A DNA stretch of 64,000 bases from Palsa-1392 sp036490335 (GCA_036490335.1 DASXEB010000017.1:434001-498000), one strand, 5' to 3'. Positions 18,608-27,263 are shown, numbered from the stretch's first letter. The notes: generated by a model not told the origin, from the letters alone. Program-made: numbers and translations.

Positions 18608-19300
18608 TTATCGCGAGGCGGTGCGCGATTGGGCAATGCGCCGGCGACGCAAAAGTTGCGTGAGGGCGATCGCGACAATCAAACCGACGATGGGGAAGAG
18701 TGCGCTCATTTCTGGAACTGCATTGAATTCGGCTTGAAAGGCGAAGGCGAGGACGCTGCCGTTCAGAGCGCCGATGGAAATGTATTTGTAGCTCGTGAAG
18801 TTGGCGATGCTGACGAAAGTCATGTTCGAGTTGCTGTAGTAGGCGGAGCCGATTTGCTGACCCGCGCTGCCGAGGGTGTTCGAGCCCCAGATGACGAAGG
18901 AATCGTTGCCCTGCACGCTGTTGACTTGGAGTTTTCCGTTGGTGAATCCTTGCGCGACGATCGAGCTGACGTCGAGCTGGATGAACTGAGTCGGATACCA
19001 GCCGTTGCCCTGCAATTCGTGATCGGACGTGCTGGTGACGCCGAGGCCGAGTTCGCTGGAGCCGCCATTTTTGTAATAGAGCCCGAGCGGGGTGTTCGGA
19101 TAGCCAACGGTGTAGCCGTAGGCGGTGATGTTGTAACCGGACGAGCTAAAGGTGTGGCTCGTCGAACCGACGCTGCCTTCGGTGGAACTGGGATTTAGAT
19201 CCCAGGTGACGATGGTCGCGCGAAGCGACGAAATGCCGGCGAAACAAAAGATGAGCGCGGCGAGAAGTGTGACGTTGCGAAAAAAGGAACGAGATGCCAT
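18608..19300 (-). CDS. PEP-CTERM-like exported protein (VPEMSAL variant)
   Basis: A 230-residue protein. A signal peptide (VTLLAALIFCFAGISSLRA) is followed by a Ser/Gly/Tyr/Asn-rich mature domain with an alternating beta pattern. The C-terminus is VPEMSALFPIVGLIVAIALT followed by QLLRRRR. Motif, single membrane helix and basic tail are the tripartite layout of exosortase substrates. Such proteins are usually cut and attached at the outer surface; no enzymatic domain is visible. Its tail is nearly the same as that of the neighbouring gene at 19556. The gene has no copy of the TCGTTAGGC word. Confidence 0.8.
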   Translation of the reverse strand: MASRSFFRNVTLLAALIFCFAGISSLRATIVTWDLNPSSTEGSVGSTSHTFSSSGYNITAYGYTVGYPNTPLGLYYKNGGSSELGLGVTSTSDHELQGNGWYPTQFIQLDVSSIVAQGFTNGKLQVNSVQGNDSFVIWGSNTLGSAGQQIGSAYYSNSNMTFVSIANFTSYKYISIGALNGSVLAFAFQAEFNAVPEMSALFPIVGLIVAIALTQLLRRRRIAQSRTASR

Positions 19301-19497
19301 AGCGGACCCAGAGTTGGTTTATTGGTTGTACCAATTCGGTGCGCAGACGACAAGCTTTATTTTGCGGCTCGGGAATTTTCCGGAGGACGATCGCGAAACA
19401 GCTTTGCGGCGGTTCGTTAGGCGCGAAAGAACGCAACCGAAGCAGCCTAACAATGCTGTCACTTCGCCTGACCGCAGCAAGATAATAGCGCGGGGGA

Positions 19498-19534
19498 AAA
19501 AGAACGGCCGGCTCCTTGCGAAGGCCGGCCGTTC
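19498..19534 (-). terminator. Rho-independent terminator of the second PEP-CTERM-like gene
   Basis: Arms GAACGGCCGG (19502-19511) and CCGGCCGTTC (19525-19534) pair perfectly, with an inner CCTT/AAGG stem. On the minus strand the hairpin is followed by a T-rich tract (A run near 19497-19501 on the plus strand), fitting termination of the gene ending at 19556. Confidence 0.75.
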
Positions 19535-19555
19535 CCAAACCACACCTGCAAGAAA

Positions 19556-20293
19556 TTAGTCTTCGAGATCCATCGTCTCGAGCCGCGCGAGACGGCGGCG
19601 GCGAAGAAGACGAGTCGAACCAACCGCGACGATCAGGCCGATGATCGGATAGAGCGCGCTCATCTCCGGCACGGGCGCGAGATTTATCGTGAAAGTGATG
19701 CCGTCATTGTAGAAATGGCAATCAGGATCAAGACCCAGCGCGATGTCGCCGCCATTCGCGATGTAGGCGGCGAGCGCCTGGATCTCGCCTGGGGTGAAAT
19801 TGAGGGTGTAATTGGCCGCCTTGGTGGTGAAACTCGGATCGGCGAGGAAGGTGTCCCCAGTGCCGTTTTTCACCAGCCAGCCCGGGCTGTTGTGGAAACG
19901 GGTGTTGGTGAAGTCGTCCGTCAGATCATTGTCTTCGTTGCCGGGATCGTCCACAAACGAGGCGACGCCGGGATTGATCGCCGTGTCGAGCAGATGAAGA
20001 TGGAGCACGTTGGGATCGGTGTTCCAGTTGGCGATGTTGGCGATCGAGAGGCTCGCGCCGGTGATCATCATTCCGGAGAGGTTAATGTTATCGATCCGCC
20101 AGGTGTAGACCATGTGGTGATCGAGATCGTCCAGGTTCGTCGGGTTCGGCTGGAATGAGAGGGTGGTAACGGAAGCGCGAGCGGAGCCGAGCAGGACGAG
20201 AAGGCCGACCGAGACGATCGCTCCGCACAAGAACCGCGAATCGGCGAGTTTTGTGCGGATGGATTTGAAGGAATGGAATTGCTGAATTTTCAT
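19556..20293 (-). CDS. PEP-CTERM-like exported protein (VPEMSAL variant)
   Basis: A 245-residue protein. The start at 20293 (MKIQQFHSFKSIRTKL) gives a long but credible signal peptide with core FLCGAIVSVGLLVLLGSARA; an upstream in-frame start at 20353 adds 20 unlikely residues. The mature domain is rich in Asn and Asp (LHLHLLDTAINPGVASFVDD, NEDNDLTDDFTN) and may bind metal or carbohydrate. The tail VPEMSALYPIIGLIVAVGST is followed by RLLRRRRLARLE and a short acidic end. A role at the cell surface or in the exopolysaccharide matrix is inferred from the tail only. Confidence 0.8.
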   Translation of the reverse strand: MKIQQFHSFKSIRTKLADSRFLCGAIVSVGLLVLLGSARASVTTLSFQPNPTNLDDLDHHMVYTWRIDNINLSGMMITGASLSIANIANWNTDPNVLHLHLLDTAINPGVASFVDDPGNEDNDLTDDFTNTRFHNSPGWLVKNGTGDTFLADPSFTTKAANYTLNFTPGEIQALAAYIANGGDIALGLDPDCHFYNDGITFTINLAPVPEMSALYPIIGLIVAVGSTRLLRRRRLARLETMDLED

Positions 20294-20487
20294 AACGATT
20301 AAATGATCTCTGCTATGAAATCCATAATGCCCATAGTTAGAAATTGGCGTCAACGATAATTTTCAGTTTAATGTCGATTGTCCATAATGAGTAAAGGTCT
20401 TAGGTGAATCGTGATTCTGCGGCTTTTCATTATCTGTCAAAAAACCCGGCGCCGGGCATGCACATTGCTTTATTCAGTTCCGGTTTC

Positions 20488-20973
20488 ATGACTACATCGC
20501 TTCATCTCCATTCTCACGCCGGGACGCGCGGCTTCACTCTTGTGGAAGTGCTGGTCGCGGCGGCGCTGCTCGGAATCGTCGCGGCGAGTTCGATCTGGGC
20601 TTTGACCCAGGCCAATAATTACGCCGCCATCTCGCGGCTTTACACCGGCGCGGAAACGGCCGCGCAAAACCAGGTCGATTATCTGATGTCTGATTCGCCG
20701 TTTAATCCCCAGAGCAGCGAGTACGGCACGACCAACGAGTGGACCCTCGGCACAGGCACCGCGCAGACCGTCACCATTTATTCCGATCCGGCCGGCGCGG
20801 CGGGCAAGGCATTGACGATCACCGGACAAATGGTGACGACGGTGAAAGACACCGGCCTGACGACCGCGAGCCAGGGTCTCAACCTCTATTACGCGACCGT
20901 GATCGTGACCTACACCTTTCGGAGCAAGACCTACACGGTGCAGTTAAACGCCATGCGCGCGTCCGACGTATGA
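20488..20973 (+). CDS. Type II secretion/type IV pilus pseudopilin
   Basis: A 161-residue pseudopilin. The start at 20488 gives a 15-residue leader ending in Gly, then the prepilin peptidase site and N-methylation segment FTLVEVLVAAALLGIVAASS with Glu at +5. Two earlier in-frame starts (20404 and 20458) would only lengthen the leader. The body contains AISRLYTGAETAAQNQVDYL. It is the first of three genes with 4-bp ATGA overlaps. Codon use is strongly C-ending, and the TCGTTAGGC word is absent, unlike the flanking housekeeping genes. Confidence 0.85.
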   Translation: MTTSLHLHSHAGTRGFTLVEVLVAAALLGIVAASSIWALTQANNYAAISRLYTGAETAAQNQVDYLMSDSPFNPQSSEYGTTNEWTLGTGTAQTVTIYSDPAGAAGKALTITGQMVTTVKDTGLTTASQGLNLYYATVIVTYTFRSKTYTVQLNAMRASDV

Positions 20974-21821
20974 CACTTTCCGCTCGCCGCTCTGCCGCCG
21001 GCTTCACTTTGGTTGAAATGGTCGTCGCGATGGGAGTCTCGCTCCTCGTCGGGCTGATGATTTTTCTCGTCTTCAACACCGCGATGGTGCTTTACGCCAA
21101 GAACACCGCGATCAATTCCGCCCATCAGCAGGCGCGCACCGGCATCGAGCAGATGCTGACCAACATTCACAGCTCCGTCTCCATTCCCGAGCTCGTCGAC
21201 ACCAATCTCAACGCAGTTGCGGAAACCGACTCCAGCGGCAACCCCACGAACGCCGCCGGCGTCTCCTTCCAGACCTTTAACGCCGGACCCTTCCCCGTGG
21301 TCGTGAACGCCGCCGCCACCGCCACTTCGATCACACTTTATTGTCCCGGCTATACTCCGCCCACGGGCGCCCGGCTCAACATCCCGTCGCACGACATCGA
21401 ATACGACGTCACCTCTTCCTCGCTCGTCGGGTCCTATCGGCAGTTTAGTCTCGACACTCCCTCCGGCGGCATCGGGACGGCCGTGACCATCTCTGGCACG
21501 GGCATCGAAGGGGGGACGGGCGTCACTTACATCATCACCGCCTTCATCACCACGCGGCAGAGCTACGCGGTGGTCGGCAGCGAGCTTCGCTATTACTCCA
21601 CAAACGACACCTCGAGCTATTCCGTCATCGCGCGCAACCTGACCGCGGCGACGCCTTTCACCGTCCCGCTTCTCGGCGGCGGCGGGATGCAGAATCGTTT
21701 CATCTCCGCGGTCAATCTCTCCTCGCTCGAGCCGAACTATACCAATCGCGGCTTCAGCGCGGTCAACATGTTCATCAGCTCCCTCATTCCATTCCGCTCC
21801 CGGCTCACTAACTCGCAATGA
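20970..21821 (+). CDS. Minor pseudopilin
   Basis: A 283-residue protein with leader MTLSARRSAAG and then FTLVEMVVAMGVSLLVGLMI, a prepilin N-terminus with Glu at +5. A long helix (AINSAHQQARTGIEQMLTNI) is followed by a Ser/Thr-rich globular domain. The size and layout fit a GspJ/PilW-like minor subunit that sits at the tip of a pseudopilus. Start and stop overlap the neighbouring genes by 4 bp, so translation is probably coupled. Confidence 0.82.
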   Translation: MTLSARRSAAGFTLVEMVVAMGVSLLVGLMIFLVFNTAMVLYAKNTAINSAHQQARTGIEQMLTNIHSSVSIPELVDTNLNAVAETDSSGNPTNAAGVSFQTFNAGPFPVVVNAAATATSITLYCPGYTPPTGARLNIPSHDIEYDVTSSSLVGSYRQFSLDTPSGGIGTAVTISGTGIEGGTGVTYIITAFITTRQSYAVVGSELRYYSTNDTSSYSVIARNLTAATPFTVPLLGGGGMQNRFISAVNLSSLEPNYTNRGFSAVNMFISSLIPFRSRLTNSQ

Positions 21822-23614
21822 AACTCCGTTCCGAAAAATTAGCCCAGTCGGGCAACACGCTCGTTGTCACCCTCATCACCCTGATTCTCGTCAGCGTCTT
21901 CGTCAGCACTGCGCTCGACTACACCAACGGTATTAACCGCAACGTCCATCGCAGCATTCTCTACCACCAGGCGACGAACATCGCCGACTCCAGCACCGAG
22001 ATGGCCTTCTCCAGTTGGCGCGCCATCTGCCGGCAGAACCAGTCAAAAGTTTACCCGCTCAGCTCCTTCACCACCGCCATTCCCACCCCGACGCCCGGCG
22101 ACTTCCCCGGCGTGGCCACCTACACCCTTTTGAACTACGAGGTCTATCCGCTTAACTCCACCTGGACCAAGCTCACCACCGCCTCTGCCACCCCGGCCCC
22201 GATTGCCGGGCCGAACCATGGCGACCTCAGCTATTATTATCTCGCCACCGCCGACGTCGTCATCCCGACACTCGATTCCAAAAGCGCCACCTCCGAGACC
22301 GACACCGGCAACGTCGTCGCCAAAGTTCGCCGCGTCTTCGACAAGGAAACCCTTTCCCTCTGGCGCTACGCCGTCTTCTACAACGACGACATGGAAATCC
22401 ATCCCGGCGCCACCATGGCCATCAACGGCGACGTCCACACCAACGGCAGCCTTTACACCGGCCACAGCGACCTCGCCCTCGACGGCGTCACCACCTACGT
22501 CAACAGTTGGACGATCGGCTTCGACCCGAACGAAGACAGCCACGCCGGCGAGACCCCGGAAAGCCCGACTTGGGCCACCGGCCTTCCGCCTGCCGCCTCC
22601 ACCACCCAGCAACCCTACGGCGTCGCCCTGAGCGACTATCACCAGCTCATCGACTACACCAGCCAGACCACTACGCTCGATCCCTACCGTTTCCAGGAAC
22701 AGGCCGGCGTCGTCGTCACGATCGACGCCAACAACAACGTCGTCATCTACAACTCCGCCGGCACCAACATCACGAGCAAGACCGGCCACAGCAACGACGG
22801 CAACACCGCCGCCGCCTTCAAAGCCGCCATCTCCACCAACCAAACCATCGTCGACAACCGCCAGGGCGCCACCACCGGCAACGCCAACATCCGCGTCGCC
22901 ACCCTCGACGTCAGCGTGATCGAAGCCGCCATGGACTCCACTTCGAGCAAATCCGATTTCACCATCAGCAAAAGCATCACCAGCACCGGCCAGACCGTGA
23001 ACAACATGGTCTACATCGTCGACACCAGCGGCATCACCGGCAGCAGCCAGCGCGCGATCCGGATCAAGAACGGCGGCAAACTCCCCTCCGGCGGCCTCAC
23101 CATCGCCAGCGCCAACCCGATCTACGTCCAGGGCGACTACAACACCGGCGCCAGCGGCACCACCCTCCCTCAATCGGACTCCAGCACCCCCGACCCGACC
23201 CAGCCCACCGTCGCCGGCTACACCCGCCAGCCGGCCGCCATCGTCGGCGACGCCGTCACCGTCCTTTCCAACTCCTGGCTCGACAGCAAAGCGGGCACCA
23301 TGCCCACCGCCAGCAACACCACCGTCAACGCCGCCTTCATCTCCGGCATCGTCCCGAGCGCCAACGGCAACTACAGCGGCGGAGTGGAAAATTTCCCCCG
23401 CTTCCTCGAAGACTGGGGCAACAAACAATTCACCTACTACGGCTCCATGATCGAGCTCTACAACAGCCAGCAGGCCATCGGCAAATGGGGCGCCGGCAAC
23501 GTCTACAACCCGCCCAACCGCGCCTGGTATTTCGACACCAACTTCGTCTCCAGCCCGCCCCCCGGCGTCCTCGCCTCCTTCAATTACAACCGTTCCCGCT
23601 GGTACATGGAATAA
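21818..23614 (+). CDS. PilX/GspK-like large pilus-associated protein
   Basis: A 598-residue protein. The N-terminus KLRSEKLAQSGNTLVVTLI followed by TLILVSVFVSTALDYTNGIN is a membrane anchor resembling PilX-type proteins, without a canonical Gly-Phe cleavage site. The rest is a large exported domain very rich in Thr, Ser, Asn, Ala and Gly, with few charged residues. It includes IHPGATMAINGDVHTNGSLY, which recalls polymer-forming or adhesin-like surfaces. Position after two pseudopilins suggests a tip or cargo protein. Its end is followed 27 bp on by a 21-bp tandem array. Confidence 0.7.
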   Translation: MKLRSEKLAQSGNTLVVTLITLILVSVFVSTALDYTNGINRNVHRSILYHQATNIADSSTEMAFSSWRAICRQNQSKVYPLSSFTTAIPTPTPGDFPGVATYTLLNYEVYPLNSTWTKLTTASATPAPIAGPNHGDLSYYYLATADVVIPTLDSKSATSETDTGNVVAKVRRVFDKETLSLWRYAVFYNDDMEIHPGATMAINGDVHTNGSLYTGHSDLALDGVTTYVNSWTIGFDPNEDSHAGETPESPTWATGLPPAASTTQQPYGVALSDYHQLIDYTSQTTTLDPYRFQEQAGVVVTIDANNNVVIYNSAGTNITSKTGHSNDGNTAAAFKAAISTNQTIVDNRQGATTGNANIRVATLDVSVIEAAMDSTSSKSDFTISKSITSTGQTVNNMVYIVDTSGITGSSQRAIRIKNGGKLPSGGLTIASANPIYVQGDYNTGASGTTLPQSDSSTPDPTQPTVAGYTRQPAAIVGDAVTVLSNSWLDSKAGTMPTASNTTVNAAFISGIVPSANGNYSGGVENFPRFLEDWGNKQFTYYGSMIELYNSQQAIGKWGAGNVYNPPNRAWYFDTNFVSSPPPGVLASFNYNRSRWYME

Positions 23615-23640
23615 CCGACCGGGGAGGCCTCATCAACCCG

Positions 23641-23871
23641 CGATCGGGGCTGATCTCGGAACAATCCTCATTGATATCGCCACGATATCAATTGGTCTGG
23701 CCGCGATCTTCATTGATATCGCGACGATATTAATTGGTCGGGCCGCGATCTTCATTGATATCGCGACGATATTAACTCATCTCCGAACGATCCTAATTGA
23801 TATCGCCGCGATATTAATTGATCTCAAAGCGATATTAACTGTTCCCCGAACGATATTAACCGATCTCGGAG
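23641..23871. repeat. Tandem array of eleven 21-bp units
   Basis: Eleven consecutive units of exactly 21 bp fill the gap behind the PilX-like gene. Consensus is roughly CGATATTAATTGATCTCGCCG. Adjacent units pair into palindromes: ATTGATATCG, CCA, CGATATCAAT at 23670-23692 is perfect with 10-bp arms. Later units diverge by point changes but keep the phase. AT content is well above the surroundings. One frame is open through part of it (heptads like LISPRSS) but it has stop codons and no start, so I do not call a gene. The remainder of the 318-bp gap up to 23932 shows nothing else. Confidence 0.9.
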
Positions 23872-23932
23872 CATCGAGGCGGGCCTTCCCATCGGCCAGG
23901 CTCGCGCCGCGCGGGATCGCCTCGTCCCGGCT

Positions 23933-24418
23933 TTACTCCTCGCCGTCGTAGTAATCGGTCTCCGCGCCTTTCGCGATCACGTATTCCGGACTTTCCTTCG
24001 TCACCGCCCATTTGCCGCTGTCGGGGTAGTAACAGGAATCGTTGCGCGGGTTGTCCGCGATCACGTAATAGACGAAATCCGCCTCCTCCGCCGCGGAAAG
24101 CTGGTGCGCCTCGCCCGGCCCGAAGAAGAAAGCGTCGCCCGGATCGACTTCGGTCGTCCCTTCCCGATCGCGCACCCGTCCGTGGCCGGAAACGACCAGA
24201 TACAGCTCCGATTCCGAGCCGTGGGAATGATAAGGGCAATACGATTTGCCGGCCGGGATGCGCACGAGCGCGAGATCGAACGGATGCCGTTTCGAAAGAT
24301 CGAGCGAGCCCGGCTCGCGCCCGAGCGCGATCGAGATTTCCTTGAGCGTCTTCTCGTATTTCCCGCGCGGCGACTTCCGTTCGGTTTCGTTGATCTCGCT
24401 CAGGTTAACCTTTTTCAT
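23933..24418 (-). CDS. Cupin-domain protein
   Basis: A 161-residue single-domain cupin. Motif 1 is seen as YCPYHSHGSESELYLVVSGHG with two His and a Glu as likely metal ligands, and motif 2 as DPGDAFFFGPGEAHQL with the third His. The N-terminal segment ERKSPRGKYEKTLKEISIALG is typical of small standalone cupins. Substrate and reaction are unknown. It lies 24 bp downstream of the YajQ-containing gene on the same strand and is probably co-transcribed. It contains no TCGTTAGGC copy. Confidence 0.82.
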   Translation of the reverse strand: MKKVNLSEINETERKSPRGKYEKTLKEISIALGREPGSLDLSKRHPFDLALVRIPAGKSYCPYHSHGSESELYLVVSGHGRVRDREGTTEVDPGDAFFFGPGEAHQLSAAEEADFVYYVIADNPRNDSCYYPDSGKWAVTKESPEYVIAKGAETDYYDGEE

Positions 24419-24442
24419 CGTGTGTAAATCCAGCCTTGTCGC

Positions 24443-25801
24443 TCAGTCGCGATAGTTCGTGAAATTGGTCGCGACCCCGAAATCCTTGCTCTTCACAAAC
24501 GCGATCACTTCCTGCAGCTCGTCGCGCTTTTTCCCCGTCACCCGAATCTGCCGGTCCTGCAATTGATTCTGCACCTTGAAACCGCCGCTCTTGATCGCGA
24601 GGATGATTTCCTTCGCCTTGTCCCCTTCGAGGCCCTGCTTGATTTTCAACTCCTGCCGCGCGTGGCCCATCGAGGAAATGGCCGCATCTTTCTGGTCGAT
24701 ATTCCGTAGATCCACGCCGCGCTTCGAGAGTTTCCCGATCACGATCTCGCGCAAGCCGTGCAGGTGCGAGGCGTCGTCGGCCGTGAGCACGATCTGCTCT
24801 TTCTCGTGCTCGATCCCGGTCGTGACGCCTTTGAAATCGAAGCGGGTGGCGAGTTCCTTGCGCGCCTGGTTGAGGGCGTTGTCGATTTCCTGTTTGTCCA
24901 CGTCGGAGACGATGTCGAATGAAGGCATGAGGGAATTTCGATTCGTCGCCGGCTTTTGCAATTCGTTAGGCGCGACGCGCGCCATGGTCGGCGGCGCGTC
25001 GTAATGCCAAATGTCGAGGCTGATGTTCCCGCCCCGGTCGCGGAAGCGCAGCCGCACCGGCGCGCCCGGCGCGGTCGCAGCGACGATCGACTGGCCGTCG
25101 TCGGAATCTTTCATGCCTTGCAATTTGAAGGCGTCGTCGTCGATCCCGCCGTGGGTCGTGAGGGCGTCGATCTGGAATTGCGAGCCGGGCGCAAGGAGGG
25201 CGCGGATCGTTCCATAGTCGATCGCGTAATCAAACGACGCGGGGAAATTTTCCCACCATTGGGAGATGACTTCGAGCGCGCCCGTCTTCGCTCGAGCGCG
25301 CACGCGGCCGATGCAATTGCGCGCGGTCACGCGGCCGTTCACGAGATCGATCTCCGCGTCGCCCCCGCGCAAACCGTCGATGCTGATCTCGCCGTTCGTT
25401 TCTTTCAGAATAAGGTGCGCGGTTTCCGGGACGTTGATCGTGTATTCGATCGTGCCCGATTTATCGGCGAAAAATCCATGCGCCGGCGGAATGATGGTGT
25501 GCGCGGTGAGCGCGTTGGTGTTCGCGCGCGTCTCGACCCGAAGCTGCGCCAGCCGCGCCTGCGAGTAAGCCTGCCGCAAGGTGGCGACGCGCACGCGCGT
25601 TTCGTTCCAGCCGAAGATGTGGATGGCGCCGTCCGTGTTTGCGATCGTGATCGTGCCGTCGCGCGTCATCGGGAAAAATTCCGCCGTCTCCTTTTTCAAC
25701 GCCGTGACCGCGCCCGACGACGAGATCGTCAGGCCGGGAAAAACGAGCAGGAAAATGAGCGCGCGAGACAAAGCGAGCATTTGTAACGCATCGCGCCGCA
25801 T
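24443..25801 (-). CDS. Exported DUF4097-like domain fused in frame to YajQ
   Basis: One uninterrupted 452-residue frame. Residues 1-280 have a signal peptide (LSRALIFLLVFPGLTISSSG) and repeated short beta strands such as ETNGEISIDGLRGGDAEIDL, as in DUF4097-type putative adhesins. Residues 292-452 are a complete YajQ protein (PSFDIVSDVDKQEIDNALNQ to the C-terminal FGVATNFTNYRD), normally a cytosolic nucleotide-binding protein. The joint reads PNELQKPATNRNSLMPSF, where PNE comes from a GCCTAACGA copy. The internal ATG at 24928 could make free YajQ (161 aa). Real fusion, dual translation or a lost stop codon are all possible. Confidence 0.7.
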   Translation of the reverse strand: MRRDALQMLALSRALIFLLVFPGLTISSSGAVTALKKETAEFFPMTRDGTITIANTDGAIHIFGWNETRVRVATLRQAYSQARLAQLRVETRANTNALTAHTIIPPAHGFFADKSGTIEYTINVPETAHLILKETNGEISIDGLRGGDAEIDLVNGRVTARNCIGRVRARAKTGALEVISQWWENFPASFDYAIDYGTIRALLAPGSQFQIDALTTHGGIDDDAFKLQGMKDSDDGQSIVAATAPGAPVRLRFRDRGGNISLDIWHYDAPPTMARVAPNELQKPATNRNSLMPSFDIVSDVDKQEIDNALNQARKELATRFDFKGVTTGIEHEKEQIVLTADDASHLHGLREIVIGKLSKRGVDLRNIDQKDAAISSMGHARQELKIKQGLEGDKAKEIILAIKSGGFKVQNQLQDRQIRVTGKKRDELQEVIAFVKSKDFGVATNFTNYRD

Positions 25802-25868
25802 CGGTCGAACGAGCGTGCCTCCCGCTTGACGCCGCCCGACCCCAATGGTCGCGTAAGCCCGCACGCTC

Positions 25869-27263
25869 ATGGCCAACGCTTCCGACAAATCCAACCAGCC
25901 GCCGGCCATCCTCTCGCTCATCGGCAACACGCCGCTCATCGAAGTGACCCGCATCGACACCGGCCCGTGTCGGCTTTTCCTCAAGCTCGAAAACCAAAAC
26001 CCGACCGGCTCGATCAAGGACCGCGTCGCGCTCGCCATGATCGAAGCGGCCGAGCGCGATGGAAAACTCAAGCCCGGCGGCACCGTGATCGAAGCGACCG
26101 CGGGCAATACCGGCCTCGGCCTCGCCTTGATCGCGGGCGCGAAAGGTTACCGCATCATCCTCGTCATCCCCGACAAGATGTCGCAGGAAAAGATCGCCCA
26201 CGTCCGCGCCCTCGGGGCCGAAGTTCGCCTAACGAGAAGCGACGTGATGCGCGGGCACCCGGAATATTACCAGGACGTGGCCGCGCGCCTGACGAGCGAA
26301 ATCCCGGGCGCGTTTTACGTCAATCAATTCGGCAATCCGGCCAATCCGCTCGCCCACGAGACCACGACCGGCCCGGAAATCTGGGAGCAAATGCATCATG
26401 AGCTCGACGCGGTCGTGGTCGGCGTCGGCTCCGGCGGCACGCTCACCGGCCTCGGACGTTTCTTCAAAAAAGTCGCGCCCAATGTGGCCATGATCCTGGC
26501 GGATCCGGCCGGCTCGATTCTTTATCAATTGGTCAAGACCGGCGAGATGACGAAACCCGGAAGCTGGGCGGTCGAAGGCATCGGCGAAGATTTCATCCCC
26601 GACAACGCCGAGATGGCGCTCGTTAGGGATGCGTTCGAAGTTGACGATGCCGAGAGTTTCGCCGTCGCGCGCGAGCTGCTGCGCAAGGAAGGAATCCTCG
26701 CCGGCTCATCGACCGGCACGCTCGTCGGCGGCGCGCTCCAATATTGCCGGGAGCAAACGACGCCGAAACGCGTCGTCACGTTCGTCTGCGACACGGGCAA
26801 CAAATATCTCTCGAAGATGTTCAACGATTTCTGGATGGCCGAACAGGGATTCGTCAGGCGCGAAAGCCAGGGCGATCTCTGCGATTTGATTTCGCACCGT
26901 TACGAAGCCGGCGAAGTCATCACCGTCGGTCCCGACGACACGCTTCTCACTGCGTTCAAGCGCATGCGCACGTCCGACGTCTCGCAACTCCCGGTGGTCG
27001 ATGCCGGCGGGCGCGCCCTCGGCATTCTCGATGAATCCGATCTGCTCGTGAAAGTGCATCGCGACCCGGCGAAGTTTCACGATACCGCCGCGAGCGCGAT
27101 GACCGATCGCCTCGAGACAGTTTCGCCGGCCGCGAGCATTTCGGATCTGCTCGGCGTCTTCGATCGCGGCCGCGTCGCCATCGTCATGCAGGGCGATAAA
27201 TTTCTCGGACTGATCACGCGCACCGATCTGCTCTCCTATTTGCGGCGCAAAATGCAGTCATGA
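25869..27263 (+). CDS. cbs: Cystathionine beta-synthase
   Basis: A 464-residue PLP enzyme that joins homocysteine and serine. The catalytic domain (about 1-330) has IGNTPLIEV, the PLP lysine in NPTGSIKDR, EATAGNTGLGLAL, and the phosphate loop VGVGSGGTLTGLG. The C-terminus (about 340-464) is a pair of CBS domains with ISHRYEAGEVITVGPDDTLLTAF and LGILDESDLLVKV, giving possible adenosyl control. The CBS pair and the downstream gamma-lyase favour this over cysteine synthase. It is divergent from the YajQ fusion gene and overlaps the next gene by 4 bp. Confidence 0.9.
   Translation: MANASDKSNQPPAILSLIGNTPLIEVTRIDTGPCRLFLKLENQNPTGSIKDRVALAMIEAAERDGKLKPGGTVIEATAGNTGLGLALIAGAKGYRIILVIPDKMSQEKIAHVRALGAEVRLTRSDVMRGHPEYYQDVAARLTSEIPGAFYVNQFGNPANPLAHETTTGPEIWEQMHHELDAVVVGVGSGGTLTGLGRFFKKVAPNVAMILADPAGSILYQLVKTGEMTKPGSWAVEGIGEDFIPDNAEMALVRDAFEVDDAESFAVARELLRKEGILAGSSTGTLVGGALQYCREQTTPKRVVTFVCDTGNKYLSKMFNDFWMAEQGFVRRESQGDLCDLISHRYEAGEVITVGPDDTLLTAFKRMRTSDVSQLPVVDAGGRALGILDESDLLVKVHRDPAKFHDTAASAMTDRLETVSPAASISDLLGVFDRGRVAIVMQGDKFLGLITRTDLLSYLRRKMQS

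Noticed and set aside
22043..23428. A 461-codon antisense frame rich in Gly, Val and Asp
   Set aside because: It is the mirror of the strongly C-ending codons of the PilX-like gene and has no domain features.
23641..23871. CRISPR array
   Set aside because: Units are contiguous 21-bp repeats with no unique spacers, and no cas genes are near.
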